DNA of 64,000 nucleotides. Source: Parastagonospora avenae f. sp. tritici 18332-5 (Eukaryota; Ascomycota; Dothideomycetes; Pleosporales; Phaeosphaeriaceae). The stretch is taken from NCBI GenBank assembly GCA_022559985.1, contig JAFJTR010000006.1, positions 620,001-684,000 on the forward strand, given 5' to 3'. Shown one piece after another: positions 46,001 to 58,396 of the stretch (position 1 is its first letter; each line of letters opens with the position of its first letter). The position numbers and the translations under genes are program-made. Below the pieces are notes generated by a model, which was not told where the DNA came from, did no database searches, and saw only the letters and a program-made list of their open reading frames with translations.

Positions 46001-46201
46001 GCCGAATTGCAGCTGAAGAGCATATGCAAAGTCATCGTCATCGTTGTAGCTAGGCTTTTGCTGAGAGGGACCAGCGCCGCTAGTAGTAGCTTGTCCTCCA
46101 TTGATCTCTTTGGAAAGTTGCAAGGCTAGTTGGTAGTCGGCATCTTCGTCGTGCTCTGGACTAGCAGAGCGAGACCGGCGGGCTTTCCCAGGCCGTGACA
46201 T
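43057..46201 (-). CDS. UIM-containing E2 ubiquitin conjugase with RGG tail
   Basis: Three exons: 44344-46201, 44213-44294, 43057-44161, phases 1 and 2; 3045 nt, 1014 residues. Domains in order: a ubiquitin-interacting motif at about 19-36 (A26, S30) and a weaker one near 56-70 with Gln in place of Ser; a cysteine-rich zinc-type cluster (about 140-205, four CxxC-like pairs); a long middle region; a UBC fold at about 515-680 with YAESRPDVQKAVIIGPEGTP and the active-site cysteine C611 in DGKVCLSLLGTW, the signature of the BIRC6/UBE2O class; then a tail of over 150 residues rich in GRGG/RGG. In this class E2 and E3-like functions can lie in one chain. The UIM, Cys cluster and UBC order suggests a ubiquitin-binding, ubiquitin-transferring enzyme. 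Substrate unknown. Confidence 0.8.
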
Positions 46202-46962
46202 GATGATATTGAAGACTCTCGAGAGTGTGACGCGGAAAATCGAGCGCTCTTATGGTTGTAGTTGAGAGCAGCAAGCGAGTGGAGAGGTAGAGAGACGAGG
46301 TCATTTGGTAGCAAGAGCGCTTGCTATTGAGGATGCGAGGCTATCCCAGTAGGCTACCTTCACTCGTACAAGCGCCGCAGTTGTCCTACGGAATCCGTGC
46401 AAGGCCGGGCATTCGGTCGTGTGCGAGTACGTACTGTGAATGCGTTGTAGAAATGAAAGAGGGCACGAAATGTGAAAAAATGTTCAAGTGAGCTGTGTGA
46501 CGCGAGCTAGAGTGACAAACAGGCACAGTGGGGCCGGATTAGGTGGGAAGCCGCAGTCTAAAGAGTGGTAGGCGCGACCATGGAACCAGGGCCAATCATT
46601 TCAGGGACCATGCATGTGAGGCTGAGACTTCCCCAAACAATACCCCGTCGACCGCAACATGAGGAGTTGCAACAATTTTACTGCATTCTTTCAGAAAGCG
46701 CTGTCTAACTTTGGGTGGCTGCGTGCGTGTGGATCAGTCTGACGTCACGTGTCGTAGATTTGACTAGTATTCACTTCAAACGTCGCGATCTACTTAGACC
46801 GCCTGATGGGCATTGATCATTGCTACAAATAGTTCTGAAAGATCTAACATTTTAATTCATGATGAAAGGCCATTCCAGAACGAAACTAGGTAATCGTAGA
46901 TATCCTTCCCCAACAGCTATACTGCTATTAGAGTCCGCCACATACTGCGCCAATTTTTACCG
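46202..46962. other. Intergenic
   Basis: About 760 bp upstream of the E2 gene. AT-rich segment around 46780-46930. No ORF with features. Confidence 0.5.
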
Positions 46963-47531
46963 CTACTTAGCCACCACCTCAAAGGCCTCAGACTGCACCT
47001 TCATCACCTTCTTACCACCAACTCCATGATCCTGAACTCCCACAGCACCGCCCTCACTCTCTCCATCCTTATCCTTATCCGGAACCCCATACAAGACCGC
47101 CTGCAAAAACCCCACACGTCCCTCCTTCTCCAGATCCACCAAGCCACCCCATGCATCATCTCAAATGTCGTTCCAGGCTTCGGGCGCAGGAAAGCCGGGA
47201 GAGAATACGGCCACGGCTTTGTGGGCATGTTGGCAATCGGCCGGGAGTGTGGTGCCGGAGCAGGCGACTTCGGCAGCGAAAACATGTCGAGATTGATGCG
47301 CTCGACGTCAAGCGAAATCCCACTGAGGAGAAGGAGGCGCATCATGCCGGGGTCGAAGGCGCTGCATGTGGTCATCCAGTGTGGACCGTCATCTCCGTCT
47401 TGGGCTGCGTTTCCGTGCGGGAACTGTGGAAGGGAAAGAGACAGCTCCCACTGCGCGACACGGGACTTGGCTGCTGAGATGTTGGCCGTGAATGAGCGGC
47501 GGGCAAGGCGCGCGGTTGCCTGTCGGAACAT
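46963..47531 (-). CDS. Putative small mitochondrial protein, apparent frameshift
   Basis: An ATG at 47531 in good context begins a typical mitochondrial presequence (MFRQATARLARRSFTANIS). This frame runs on to KPGTTFE at about 47160. From there a different frame (+2) carries a convincing tail beginning DAWGGLVDLEKEGRVGFL and ending SEAFEVVAK at the stop at 46963-46965. That second frame is closed by a TGA just upstream of the junction, and the first frame continues only into an Arg/Trp-rich tail. I found no GT-AG intron that joins them in phase. A one-base deletion (or two-base insertion) near 47155-47162, real or a sequence error, would explain this. The family is not recognised. Confidence 0.45.
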
Positions 47532-48355
47532 TGTGGGTAGGGTTTCGTTGGGGGTTGTCGTAGGTTTGAGATGGATTCGTGTGTGAAAAGGAATTGGGGG
47601 CAAGTTGAGAGGGGTGCGAGAAGATATAGGAGAACAACAGACCAGGGAGCATATGATATATCTTAGTGTGGAGTTGCTTACTATGAAAATGCAGATTCTT
47701 TCACTGTACCCGCTAGGCGTTCTCGAGGAAACAGTGGTACGCCAATGTAGATGCCTTGCCAATTGTCTACACGATGTTGCACCATGGGACCTAGTGACCG
47801 AGGACGTCGAGTCACTGCTCAATAACGTCTTCAAGAGTGTACAATGTGCCTCAAATTTACTCGTCAGGGATAAAGTCTGGCCGGCAGCCTGTAGCGAACC
47901 ATGGTCGGGGCCCAGACTTGGGGACACTAAGCAAAAAACATGATTGACTCACAAACGAACCATACTAAATGAAAAGGCAACAGAGACGCGATGAATGTAG
48001 CATGTATTGACATTGCATATTGCTACTGTGACTAAAAGCAAGATAGGAATATTTAAGTCGCCCATTTTGTTCGGCGTGGTAGGTATACAAAATCAAGACT
48101 TACAAATACCATAACTTATTTTCAGACATGTGCAAAAACAATGATGATACAAAGGCCCGAATACCGATTAAAGCAATAGATGTAGGGGTATTCAACTTGA
48201 AAACTGGCAAACAACATGCTTAGGTCGCTCGGAATGCATCGCAATGCAGACGCAATATTAAACAAATGAGCTCCAGTATATAGACAAATCGGTGACTGGG
48301 TAATGACATGAGAAAAAGCAGACTATGCAACAAGAGGAAAGAAATGGAGATGCAA
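47532..48355. other. Intergenic
   Basis: About 820 bp. AT-rich from about 47990 to 48340, consistent with the 3' region of the large minus-strand gene that follows. No gene is seen. Confidence 0.5.
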
Positions 48356-51300
48356 TCAGTCGTCGGTCCAATACTGTGGGACCCACTCCTGTCCCGGGTA
48401 CGAAGTAGCTCGCATGGCCGGCTCGTCGTCTTCGACAGCAGGCAGCTCAAAGACCTGTCGATTGTTACTGCCCCGTCGTTCCCAGCCGGGCTGGCCACCA
48501 TTGCGGCTGCCACCGACGCTGCGTATGCTACCGACGGCTGCACCGCCAGAGACACTACGCTCTAGTTCTCGAGCTCTCGCCCGCGCAGCCTCGCGTTCTT
48601 GCTTTTCACGCTCAGACTCGGCACGCTGGATTTGAGCACGCTGAATGCGCTCCATGCGCGCGTGTTCCTCCTGCTGCAGGAGCTGACGGCGCAGAGACTC
48701 TGCGCCCATGTCAGCTTCGGATCGCTGAGGCGATGCGGCCATGGAGGCTGGCTGCGGGTGCTGCAGGATACCTATGGAAGCTTGACGCGATCGATATTCA
48801 TCCTGTCGGCCTCGTGGGTTGAGGTCAACGTTGGTTGTGATATTTGGTGGACGTGGTTGCTCAGGGCGGCTCTTGTTCAGCCCTTCGTTGGGTACACCAG
48901 GACCATCATAGGATGGAGGAGGTTCATCGAGCAGGGACCGTTCATACGACGATTCTTCATGTGGTGGCTGTGAGTAGTGTTCGTTGTGTCGGGGCGAAGG
49001 CTCGTACTGCTCATGAGGCACACTCGGATGTTGTTGTCCAGGGGAGGATGAAGGATGAGTGGCCATCGTCCTTGGGTCCATAGGGCTATGGGATGGTTTC
49101 GGAAGTGGTAGCGGCGGAGCTGGTTGTGCATTTGCAAGTAAGTTCTCGGAGCTCATGCCTCTATTTGCATCAGGCGACATGGGTAAAGGATAAGCAGCAG
49201 GCTGATGAGGTTGTTCTGATTGAAGCGACGCAAGGAGTGGGGGTTGTGGACTTCCACCAGACCTGTTCTGGTCCAGATCATGTGGTGATTGGACTGCATA
49301 GCGCTGCTGATAAGGCTGTGGAGAGGTACGTGGCATAAGCTCCCTAAAACCACTGTCGTGTTGCTGAGGCACGGACTTCTGCATCAAAGGCTGTGAAAAT
49401 GATGGACTATGAGGCGAGGCACGTGGCGAAGGTGACTGCTTTGCTCGCTCAGCATGTTGTTGCTCCCGCACAGTGAATTGCTGTTGCATAAATTGCTTTT
49501 GACGTGCTCGAACAATTTCTTGCTCCGTTGCGCCTTCGGGAACGTCAAGATTCCACGGTCGTTCTGACGTGCCTTGGACCTCAGATATACTGCTCATCCT
49601 TGGCTTATGTGTTCGCTGATCGGGTTGAGAGGAGACGCTTGGTACACTCTGAGTTGGTGCTCCAATCGGCGACACTACAGAAACAGTGCTTGCTTCGGAA
49701 TGGGTTCTATTATTAGGCGGCATTTGAGACTGTGCAGATACTTGTGGTGATATGGTTGGCATGCGTGGATCGGAATATTGTCTGTGATACTGCTCAAGCC
49801 GTATCTCCGACTGGGAAGGTGCCACGAACCGGGACTGCTCCCTGTCTATTGGCGAAATGAACGCGCCTGATACATGACTGTATGCTGCAGGAATTTGAGG
49901 CGTCTCATACTGAGGCTCAATTGGCGTACTGACGTGACGCTGTGTAGTCGACACCTGATTCTGGGCGGTATGATTGGGCAATGGCCCAGAAATTGCGCGT
50001 TGGTTGAAGGCTGGTGGCTCTGTCTCTGGATTTGGTCGCGAGCGAAGCTGTTGCTCTATCTGCTCTCGCTCTTGGTACCTCTGGAGCCCATTATTCGAGG
50101 CAGCGACGTTTCCGTTCATAGAGTCAGCGTGCTGACGGGCATTATCAGGATGCTGATGATTAGATCGCAAGCTAGATACCCGGTCTCGCTGGGGCTGTTG
50201 AAGCTGAGCCATCGAAGCGCTGGAAGAATCCTCGCGAGGCTCTGGTCGTCCGTGCCGATACTGTGCTTGTTCTGCTGTAGGACCGTTGACACCACGTCGC
50301 TCAGATTCAAGATGTAGGCGGATTTGTTCCAGTCGAAGCCGTTCCGCGTGCAACGCCTTATAAGCTTCTACCTCCTGCGTTGAAGGTTGTCGACGATCTG
50401 TCGGAGGAATCCCATACGCGCCCTGGCTTGGCGGGTCGTTTTGGCGCAGCTGCTCTACGGCTTGCCGAGGTATTTGATTCGCATTCAAAGTCACCCCTTC
50501 ACCAGGCACGATAGGAGTCTGATTTGGATTATAGTACCCGGCAGGAGGAGGACCATAGTTTGGTTGTTGAGGCTGCGGAGCATTGTCGTGACCCATGGGT
50601 AAACTCGTGGGCTGAGTTGTTGGCGGAGATTTTGGTCCCATAGTTCGGCCAACGGCTGCAAGTGCTTGCCGAGCTTTGTGCTGTTCAGCCAATTGCCTTG
50701 TACTCATATATGCAGAGCCTTGGTCTGATGGAATACCATGCGGGGCTTGCTGGGAAGGCAGCCTGGGCTGCGCCTGTTGATAATGCTGCGATGGTCCGTA
50801 GGGATCCATACCCTGCGCACCTTGTAAGCTCGCAGGCGGCATTGTCTGTGTAGAAGCAAATAGTGGACCCATAGGCTGCATCTGTTGCGGAGGGTAATGT
50901 CCCGGGGGATATTGTCCAGCAGGGTACGGCATGCCGTTTTGCTGAGGCCGGAATTGTGGCTGCAGTGGAGGCCATTGCGTTGATTCGCCTTGCATCTGTA
51001 GCGGAGCAGACTGTCGCTGTGCCTTTTGAGCCTTTTTCTGCTCTTTTGACAGCTTGGGCTCATTGCCTCGACTGAACATATTGCCCAGCGAAGAGAACCT
51101 TTTCTTCTTGCCTGCCTCTGGACCGCCGCTCACATGTGTTTGATGTGACGGCGGCTGAGCATTGTGCTTTGAAGGGCCGTGAGGTATAATCTGTGGCGGG
51201 ATGCCTTGGAATGGCATGGGGCTAGCGGGCTTCCTAAGATCGACACGAGAATGAGTTGGTTGAGCATGAGTTGAGCCTTGGCTAACGTGGCTGAAGTGAG

Positions 51301-54300
51301 ATTCGGCTCCATTGCTAGGCGGTCGATTTGGTGATGCAGATGACACAGCTCGATTTCCGGGTCTTGGTTGCTCAGGGTGTAGACTGCTTATACCCGAGTG
51401 ATATGAAGCGTTTCTGTTCGGATCTATCGGCGCCTGATGTTGGTTATGGGGTATTGCGACGTTAGGCGCATTTACATAGTTTCCTTGTAACTTGCCTCCT
51501 AGGTTCTTGAACACTGCAGATAGCTTCGGCAACGTTGAAGATTTCTCCTGTTGCTTCAAGGGTTGCTGTGTAGACACTTGTGGGCCACCATAAAGGCCAG
51601 CACCAGCCCCACCTTGTTGATGATACTGTCCTTGAAGTTGCATCCTTTGTTGCTGCAATTCGTATTCGCTTCTCGGTGTTGGATGAGACCCATGTTGAGG
51701 TGCCATCATTTGTCCTGAGATGCCATTTTTTGGGGGCACAGACTGCCCTGGCCCGCCATATAAGTGAGGACCTTGACCTTCGTGATTAGCCATTGGAGAA
51801 GATTGAAACGCATGTCCGTTCGCCAACGGTGGTTGAGATAAGATTGAGCCTGACTGTTCACGAGCATCGGAAGTCTGTGTGACAGGTACTTGGGCCCGTG
51901 GGTGCTCTTGGTGTCCGGGTTGCGGCGTGTTGGACATGTTTGACTCCTGGAGAGCTGAACCTGGTGACATCGTAGAGTACACCGCGTTGTTCGAAACATG
52001 GTTGGATTGTTGATTTTGCATGGAACGTTGCTCGGCGATTGAACGTGTGGGTACAATGCCCTGCTTCAAAGGCTGATTGAGTTGGTCTTGCGGTCTGCCA
52101 TCCTGATCGGTGGGGCCAGAAATGAAACTCATTGGCCTTTCTGTGCTATTACTTCGTCCATCCTCGCGATGCACCTCTTTTGAGCCCCCTCCAACAGGTT
52201 CTTCAGGCTTGATGCGCTGAACTCTCTCGTCCCGTGGGTCAGCATAAAGATCAAAGTCGTCGTCGGTACCGGTTGGCGTATGGTCTCCATTGGTTGTTAG
52301 AGACTCTTCCGGAATACGATCAGATGTCGAAGGGTTTTTGCCTGCAGAGTCGTGGTACATGCGACGAATTGTTGACGGAGTAGAGCGTCCAGCATTGCTC
52401 GAAGTGGGCGAGACGGGAGTGCCGCCTTCTGAGACCATGGAAGATATCATTGACAGAATCGATTTGGACCTCTCCGGAACTGTCAGTTCGGAAGATTGCT
52501 GCTGTGGAAGGCGAATGGTATGCGAGGGGATTTCATGGCCCTCAAAATAGCCATTCGGGGCTGCCGCATGTCTTGTGTTGTCATTCGACCGTTCAGCCTC
52601 GTCAGCCTGGCCATGCTGAACAATCTTCGGCACCGGCGCGACGGGTGTAACGAGTTCGCTCTCGTCCCTCATTTCGCTGGTTTTCCTGCTACCAGAAACC
52701 GAATTAGCGGAAGCACTATCGCGGTCCCATGATGCAAAGGATGGATTCGACGCGCCATTCTCCTGAGCGGCGCGAGCGACGTGAACAGCGCCGCGCCATG
52801 CATGTGGCTCGTGCGTCCCGTCAGCGCTACCGGTACCAACCCTCTGCGGGGCGGGAAGCATGCCCTGTACTGCTTCGACCTCAGCTTGCGAGCTTACGAC
52901 TGCGTCTTCGTCCCTCTCACAGCCAAGGCGTTTATGTGCAGCTGTATGCGAGCCTGTAGCCCCCTGCGCTCGCATTTTAGGGGGGCGCAACTCGCTTGCG
53001 TACCATGCAGGGGCTGGAGAGATCGCTTGATCAACAGAGGACGCATCGCTAGAGATTCTTGTCTCGGTGACCGCGTCCAGAGATGTCTTTGTCACCTGGA
53101 ATCTTGACGTTGATGTTGCTTTTGGCTCAGCTGCCAAGGAAGTATGATGAACCCCCAAGGCTTCAGGCCCGCTGTTTGTAGAACCGGATGCTGGTGCAGT
53201 TACTGGTCCGCGTAGTAGAACGCGTTCTTGTACTCCAACTCCAGTATCATCGTCACCATGTTTGATAGTTGTTGCATCGCGTGTTAGACTTAGTAAGCGA
53301 TTCGGACCGGGCACTTCGTTCAGCGATGGCTCCGTAGGCTGTAACAGAGGGCTGATAAGCTCCCTGCCACTTACTTGTGGTGCTGTCAAAAGCGAAGTCT
53401 TATTAGACTTAGCCTGGTTGTAGTCTTCCTCGTCGCTCACATCGAGATGCGAAGGCACAAGATATGCTGGAAGTTCCACGGGCTCGCGCTTTTCTGGCAG
53501 AGGCTCGTAGATGAGACGGGGTGGCTGATCATCATCATCAAAATCACTGAAGCCAGTTTGCTTCGAATTCTGGGGTGCTTGTGTAGATACGGCTGGGCCG
53601 AAGCGAGATGGATGAGCAGGTCGCGAATCCAGGGCAGGCCGTATTGACGTCTGACCGATACTGCTGGCCGAAAGACTTGCTCCAGGTGGAAAATCGCTCA
53701 CCAGTGGCCATTGACCATGCTCAACTAGGCGTTGTGTTCTGCCAACATTAGGAAGTGCCTGTTCTGGCACCTGATGCTGAAGTACAGGACTTTTCGCCAG
53801 CGCCCTAGTCTCGCTTATTGCGGGAATTGGTGGAGTAGCATATCTAATGACTGACTGGAGTACTTCGTGGCTCAAATCTTGACTTAGGCGTACCGTGTCT
53901 GGGATTTGAGGTACGGGTGGGATACCCTGCTCGCTATCTTCATCGTGCGCTGAAAAGACACTCTTCGCTGGAGATGGCAAAATACCCAAGCGTGCCTGTT
54001 GCGGCTGCGACTTTTCTCTGGGTGGGGTGGACAAGACTTGATTGGCTTGTACCTGCTGTTGGCTAGATCCTACTCCCCAGGAGTCTGGTGCATGGAAAGT
54101 ATGGGGCCGGCTCTTCTCGTCTTCTAGTATGCGCGCGGCCTCTCGAGGCGGCGTCCCCTTTGGCGTCGAGGAAGAAAAAGGGCCAATAGTTGGTAATGCG
54201 ATGCTGTTGGGCCGAGAACGAGAACGACTTGAACGACGGAATGAATTGATCGAAAATCGTCTCTTCCTCCTCTCTTCCCACGGACTGTCAGCATCAGTTG

Positions 54301-54516
54301 AAGGTTGTCGCATATTCTTGTCGGTGACTGTGGTCGCTGATATAGATCTTCGCGCTGCTGCTATGAATTCAGGTTCTTCAGATGCTTCGCGCGAAGAAGG
54401 CATGGAATCGGTTCCAGAACGAGGGGCCTGCATCACAAACCACATCAGCATGTGGACTCGGAGACAACGTACACGTGATGATCTGTTCGGGTCGTTATAG
54501 GACTACAATGCGACAT
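48356..54516 (-). CDS. Very large disordered Gln/Pro-rich protein, unknown function
   Basis: The main exon is one open frame at 48356-54427. A short first exon at 54475-54516 (MSHCSPITTRTDHH) joins through a GTGTAC donor and GATGCAG acceptor in phase 0, giving 2037 residues; otherwise translation could start at the ATG at 54451. Almost the whole chain is low complexity, rich in Gln, Pro and Ser. Three short conserved-looking basic/Ser/Phe motifs stand out: RKRRFSINSFRRSSRSRSR near residue 65, STLPKLSAVFKNLGGKLQG near 980, and KKKRFSSLGNMFSRGNEPK near 1130. A Glu/Arg/Gln-rich helix lies near 1940-1990, and the C-terminus ends YPGQEWVPQYWTDD. No enzyme motif. Possibly a scaffold or cortical protein; I do not recognise the family. 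Confidence 0.7.
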
Positions 54517-54692
54517 ACACTGGCTGAACTGGCAAGGACAGGAACATGGTAACGCCCAAATAAATCATAGAGCTAAATTCGAGGCCACTTCCATCGCACC
54601 ATATCCAGTAGTCCAGCGCCCACGGGAAGAAAGAAATGATACACCATCGAAACTTCATCGGCTGTACTGCGAACGAGGAGGGGAAACAGGAA

Positions 54693-57600
54693 TTATTTCT
54701 CTACCTTTTCACGACCAAATCGACTTTTGCCCTTGGCAAACAGCCCCTTCGCGCTGGTCAACCCCTTCCCACTTAACACGTTAGCTGTGTGAAGAAGGTC
54801 CTTGCCCTTGGCCTCCAACTGTCGGCTCGCGACTCGTCCTCCGGAAGTCGGAGAGCCTGCACCTACAGGAGCGTGCGCCGTTGTCCCAGGATCTTGCTCA
54901 TTGCCCAGATTGTGTGTGCTAGCGCCACCTAATTTACCGAGTAAAGAAAGAGAGGCAGTATGCTTGTGACGTACTGTGCCTGTAGGCACACGCTGAACTG
55001 GAATAGTCTGCGAGACGAGTTCCGGGTTCGCTTCCAGAGTAGATGCCAGCCAGCTTCCAAGTTCGTGGTCTTGGGTGGCCCAATGCTCCCGCGTTTGATT
55101 GTAGGTGGCAATGCGCTCAGCAGCTGACCCAATAGTTGCAATTTCCCGTGTATCCAGCGGCTTACCAGATGTGGGGGACAAGGCCTGGGGTGCCTGAGCA
55201 GTTGTATGCGTCGGTGTTTGTGGTTCAGGGACACTGATAGCAGCCGAGATTGCGGGATTAGGTCTCTCTCCGTCCACCTCTCGTTGCAATATCTTGAGAT
55301 CATCTTCAGCCTCGCGTTTTTGCGCCTCGACATCCGCGCTGAGACGTGGAGGAAGATCAACGGCTTCAGGATCGATAGCAGAGTTGACCACATGTAACCC
55401 AGGAGGAGATCCATTATGCTCATGTGCAGTGCTAGCAAGCGAGGTGCTGTCAACTGGGACTGTGGGAGAACGAGCGGAGGGTTCAAGTCCCGTGATGGGC
55501 TCCGGCTTCGTAATGGTGATTGTGTGTCCAGGTCCAAAGTATGGGTCGGACAGATCTTCAGGCGGCTGCTGACGCTCCTCCACCGCACTCTCGGTTGATC
55601 GAGAAGTGGTTTCCTTGTGAGAGGCCTTGGTAGGCTCAGGTACAGCGCTGGCTTCGGTGACGTTGTCGGGAATCGCTAATTGGGGTGTATTATTCTCCCA
55701 GCTAAAGCGATTAAGCATAGATGGCTTCGTGGGCTCTTCAGTCTGTGCCACAACAGGAGCAACAGCTGCCGACGAGCTCGGAGGAGTGCTGTGCCCAACT
55801 TCCTGCGAGGGTTGAGGCGATATGCCATTATCACCATCGGCCCAGTAGCTGTCGTACTCGGCTGGCAGAATCGAACTTGCACGATTCGTCCCTGGACTTG
55901 CTGGCTGCAATGAGCTGCGGAGAGGATCTGCTGAGGCCACAGGTGTGAGACTAGCAACAATCTCCTTTCTCAAGCGGTCACTTTCTTGATCATCAGCCGA
56001 AGGTTGAGTACTCAATTGCGGGAAAAAGTCAGGGCGCTTATTCTGTACAGGAGTGCTTGCGTCTGAGTCCTTCGATGGTAGCTGCGGCGGTTCCTCGCTC
56101 CTCGGCGTGTCTTTTGCCGGCGGAGTGGGTGGTATGCTCGACAGTGACGATACAGTCCGCTCCAACTGCAGAGGACGAGGCATGTACATATCGCCATATG
56201 AAGGGCCCTTGTCATGGCCCGCTGACTTGTTGTCAAGCTCAGAAGAGGCCTCGTCCATGCCAACAGTGGTCTTGAAAGATTGAGCCATAGCAGCGCCAGC
56301 ATTTTTTAGGGCTGTAATGGGGTCGATGCCATCGTCTGACTTGATCTCATTTACCGGGTGCTTTGCCGTGGTTGGTGTCAAGTCAGCGCCTTCCAAAGAC
56401 AACGAGACCTTGTCTTGCTCGGAACCCAGGGTCCTGTCCCGCTCGCCTTGATCCAACGGTGTTGCAACTGTAGTCGCGTACGATTCCCATTGACCAGGGA
56501 GATGCGGGCGAAATTCCTTGACAGGGCTGCTAGGTTTGCTTGAACTACCCTTGGTTGGTGAAGGGGCGCGTGAACTGTGCTGACTCTTTTCCCATGACTG
56601 CATGCTGTTCCTCGATGCGTTGGACTGAGTTGAGCCACGTCGCGAGTGGGAAACATCGCCGAATCTTCCAGCTAGTGCTTGTACACGGCCTTTGCTAGGT
56701 GACTCTGACCGGGAGCGAGGCAGAGCATCCTCGATCGGTGACTGCTCTGCATGGGAATCCAGGTACGCGTCCTGCGCCCGTTGCTCAGCGAGTCCAAGTC
56801 CATGCGACTCATTTACTGGGTTGCCCTTTGCCGCAGACGCGAGATCAGCTTCGCGAGCGGCATAGGCTGGTGACTGGCCACTCAGTCCGCCTTCCATTGC
56901 ACGTGGCTCGTCAGGACTACTTGTGGTTATCTGGGCGGCCTTGGGCTCTGGCAAGACTTTTAGAGGTGAAACGACAGGCGACCGTGCTGGACTGTCACCA
57001 CGAGTTGGTGTAGCAAGACCACTGCGAGGTATCGAGGAAGCGGAGATGTTGCGAGAATGACCAGCGGCAGGGTTGGGAGCAGTCGCATGAGAAGGGTCAT
57101 GTGCAGAGGTGGAAGTTGCCCCGGGAACAAACGTTGCGGTATCACTGGGCTCCTCCGCGATTGCGGGCGTGCTACCTTCGCCCCCGGTTTGGGTGCGCTT
57201 GATCGCAGAAGTCGCGCCGCTGGGTACACGACTCATTATAGGGCTGATACCGGTGGAGCTATTGGTATTCGTCCTCGACATGCTTGAATCATCATCCTTG
57301 GATATTGGCGTTGGAGGAATCGAACGCTGTTCATCGCTACGTGTGAACGCCTGATCCACTACTGAGCGGAAGCCCTGGTCGCTGGGCGGTGACACAACAG
57401 GCACAGATGCTTGCGACTGTGCGCTGGCTGCTGGTTGCTTGTCGTGCGCAAACGCTGCGTCAAAGCCTGGGAGATACTCGCTCTTGCGCTCGGCAACCGT
57501 CTCCAGTGGCTGCAGATGTCTCCCGCCATCCGACGTAGGGGAGTGCAAGTCATCCCTGGGCCGAGAGGAGAGTGAGTCGAGACTGGGCCGTGAGGAGTCG

Positions 57601-58396
57601 AGCGATGCACGCTCTCGTTCCCGCTCTTCTTCTACCCGCTTGTAGATGTCCGAGGGCCGAACAAAAGGCAGGGGCTTGTCTGAGTGACTGCCCGTTCGTG
57701 GTCGTGGAGAAGTCGCGACTGGCGCGTCTGTCTGGCTTATGCTGCTCTTCCGCGGCGGGAACTGTGCACGTGAAGGCGAGGAGTTGATGTCGGAGGGCAT
57801 GGGCGAAACCTGCGTCTGCATCTGCGTCTGCAGCGGCGGGGGCATTGCAGAGGGAGTGAAGTCGCGGCGGCCCTGTGGTTCATGGCCCATGTCAGAACTG
57901 GTGCCGCTGGCCTGTCGCTGTCGCTCGCCATACTGCGGCTGCGCATAGCTGCCCTGTTGTGGTGGGGGGATTGATGCTGAAAAGGCACGGTGTTCCTCCC
58001 CCGCTTCGAAAGAGTTCCTGCGCGCGCTCCCTGGAGCACCTGGCTGGATGGGCTCGGTGAAGCTACGGTCGGTGTGTTGGCGCTGTGGCTGTCCGCCAGC
58101 ATAATACCGCTGCGACGGCGCTGGTGCAGACGCTGGCTCATCCTCGACACCATATTCGTCGTATTCATCGTAGCCGCCCCAGTCGTCGCCATCATATGCA
58201 TTCTTCTTCGCAGTCACCCACTTCTTTGTTTTTGCGCGATTGACATTAGTTTTGAAGGATACCGGCTGGCCGGCAGAGAAGGGCGAGGAGGACCGTTCAC
58301 TGGTACACGTCAGATGCAATCCATGTCTCGACAACAGAGATGAACTTACAGTGGCGACTTGGCCGACTCTCCTTGAAATCGATATGGCCCAGACAT
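54693..58396 (-). CDS. Large disordered protein, conserved N-terminal motif
   Basis: Two exons: 58350-58396 and 54693-58299, phase 2, total 3654 nt and 1217 residues. It begins MSGPYRFQGESAKSPL and carries, within residues 26-65, a distinctive segment FKTNVNRAKTKKWV followed by an acidic DGDDWGGYDEYDEYG run. The middle is Ser/Pro-rich with many SP/TP sites and several RxxS sites, suggesting heavy phosphorylation. Near 980-1010 is a short helical acidic region, and about 1110-1160 a possible folded segment (HWATQDHELGSWLASTLEANPEL). The C-terminal 40 residues form a Lys/Gly-rich amphipathic stretch (SAKGLFAKGKSRFGREK) that could touch membranes. Function not recognised. The gene's stop codon lies 176 bp from the start of the other giant disordered protein gene. 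Confidence 0.7.

Noticed and set aside
47026..47586. 186-codon plus-strand ORF
   Set aside because: Antisense to the small mitochondrial-type gene; the minus strand has the presequence and good start context.
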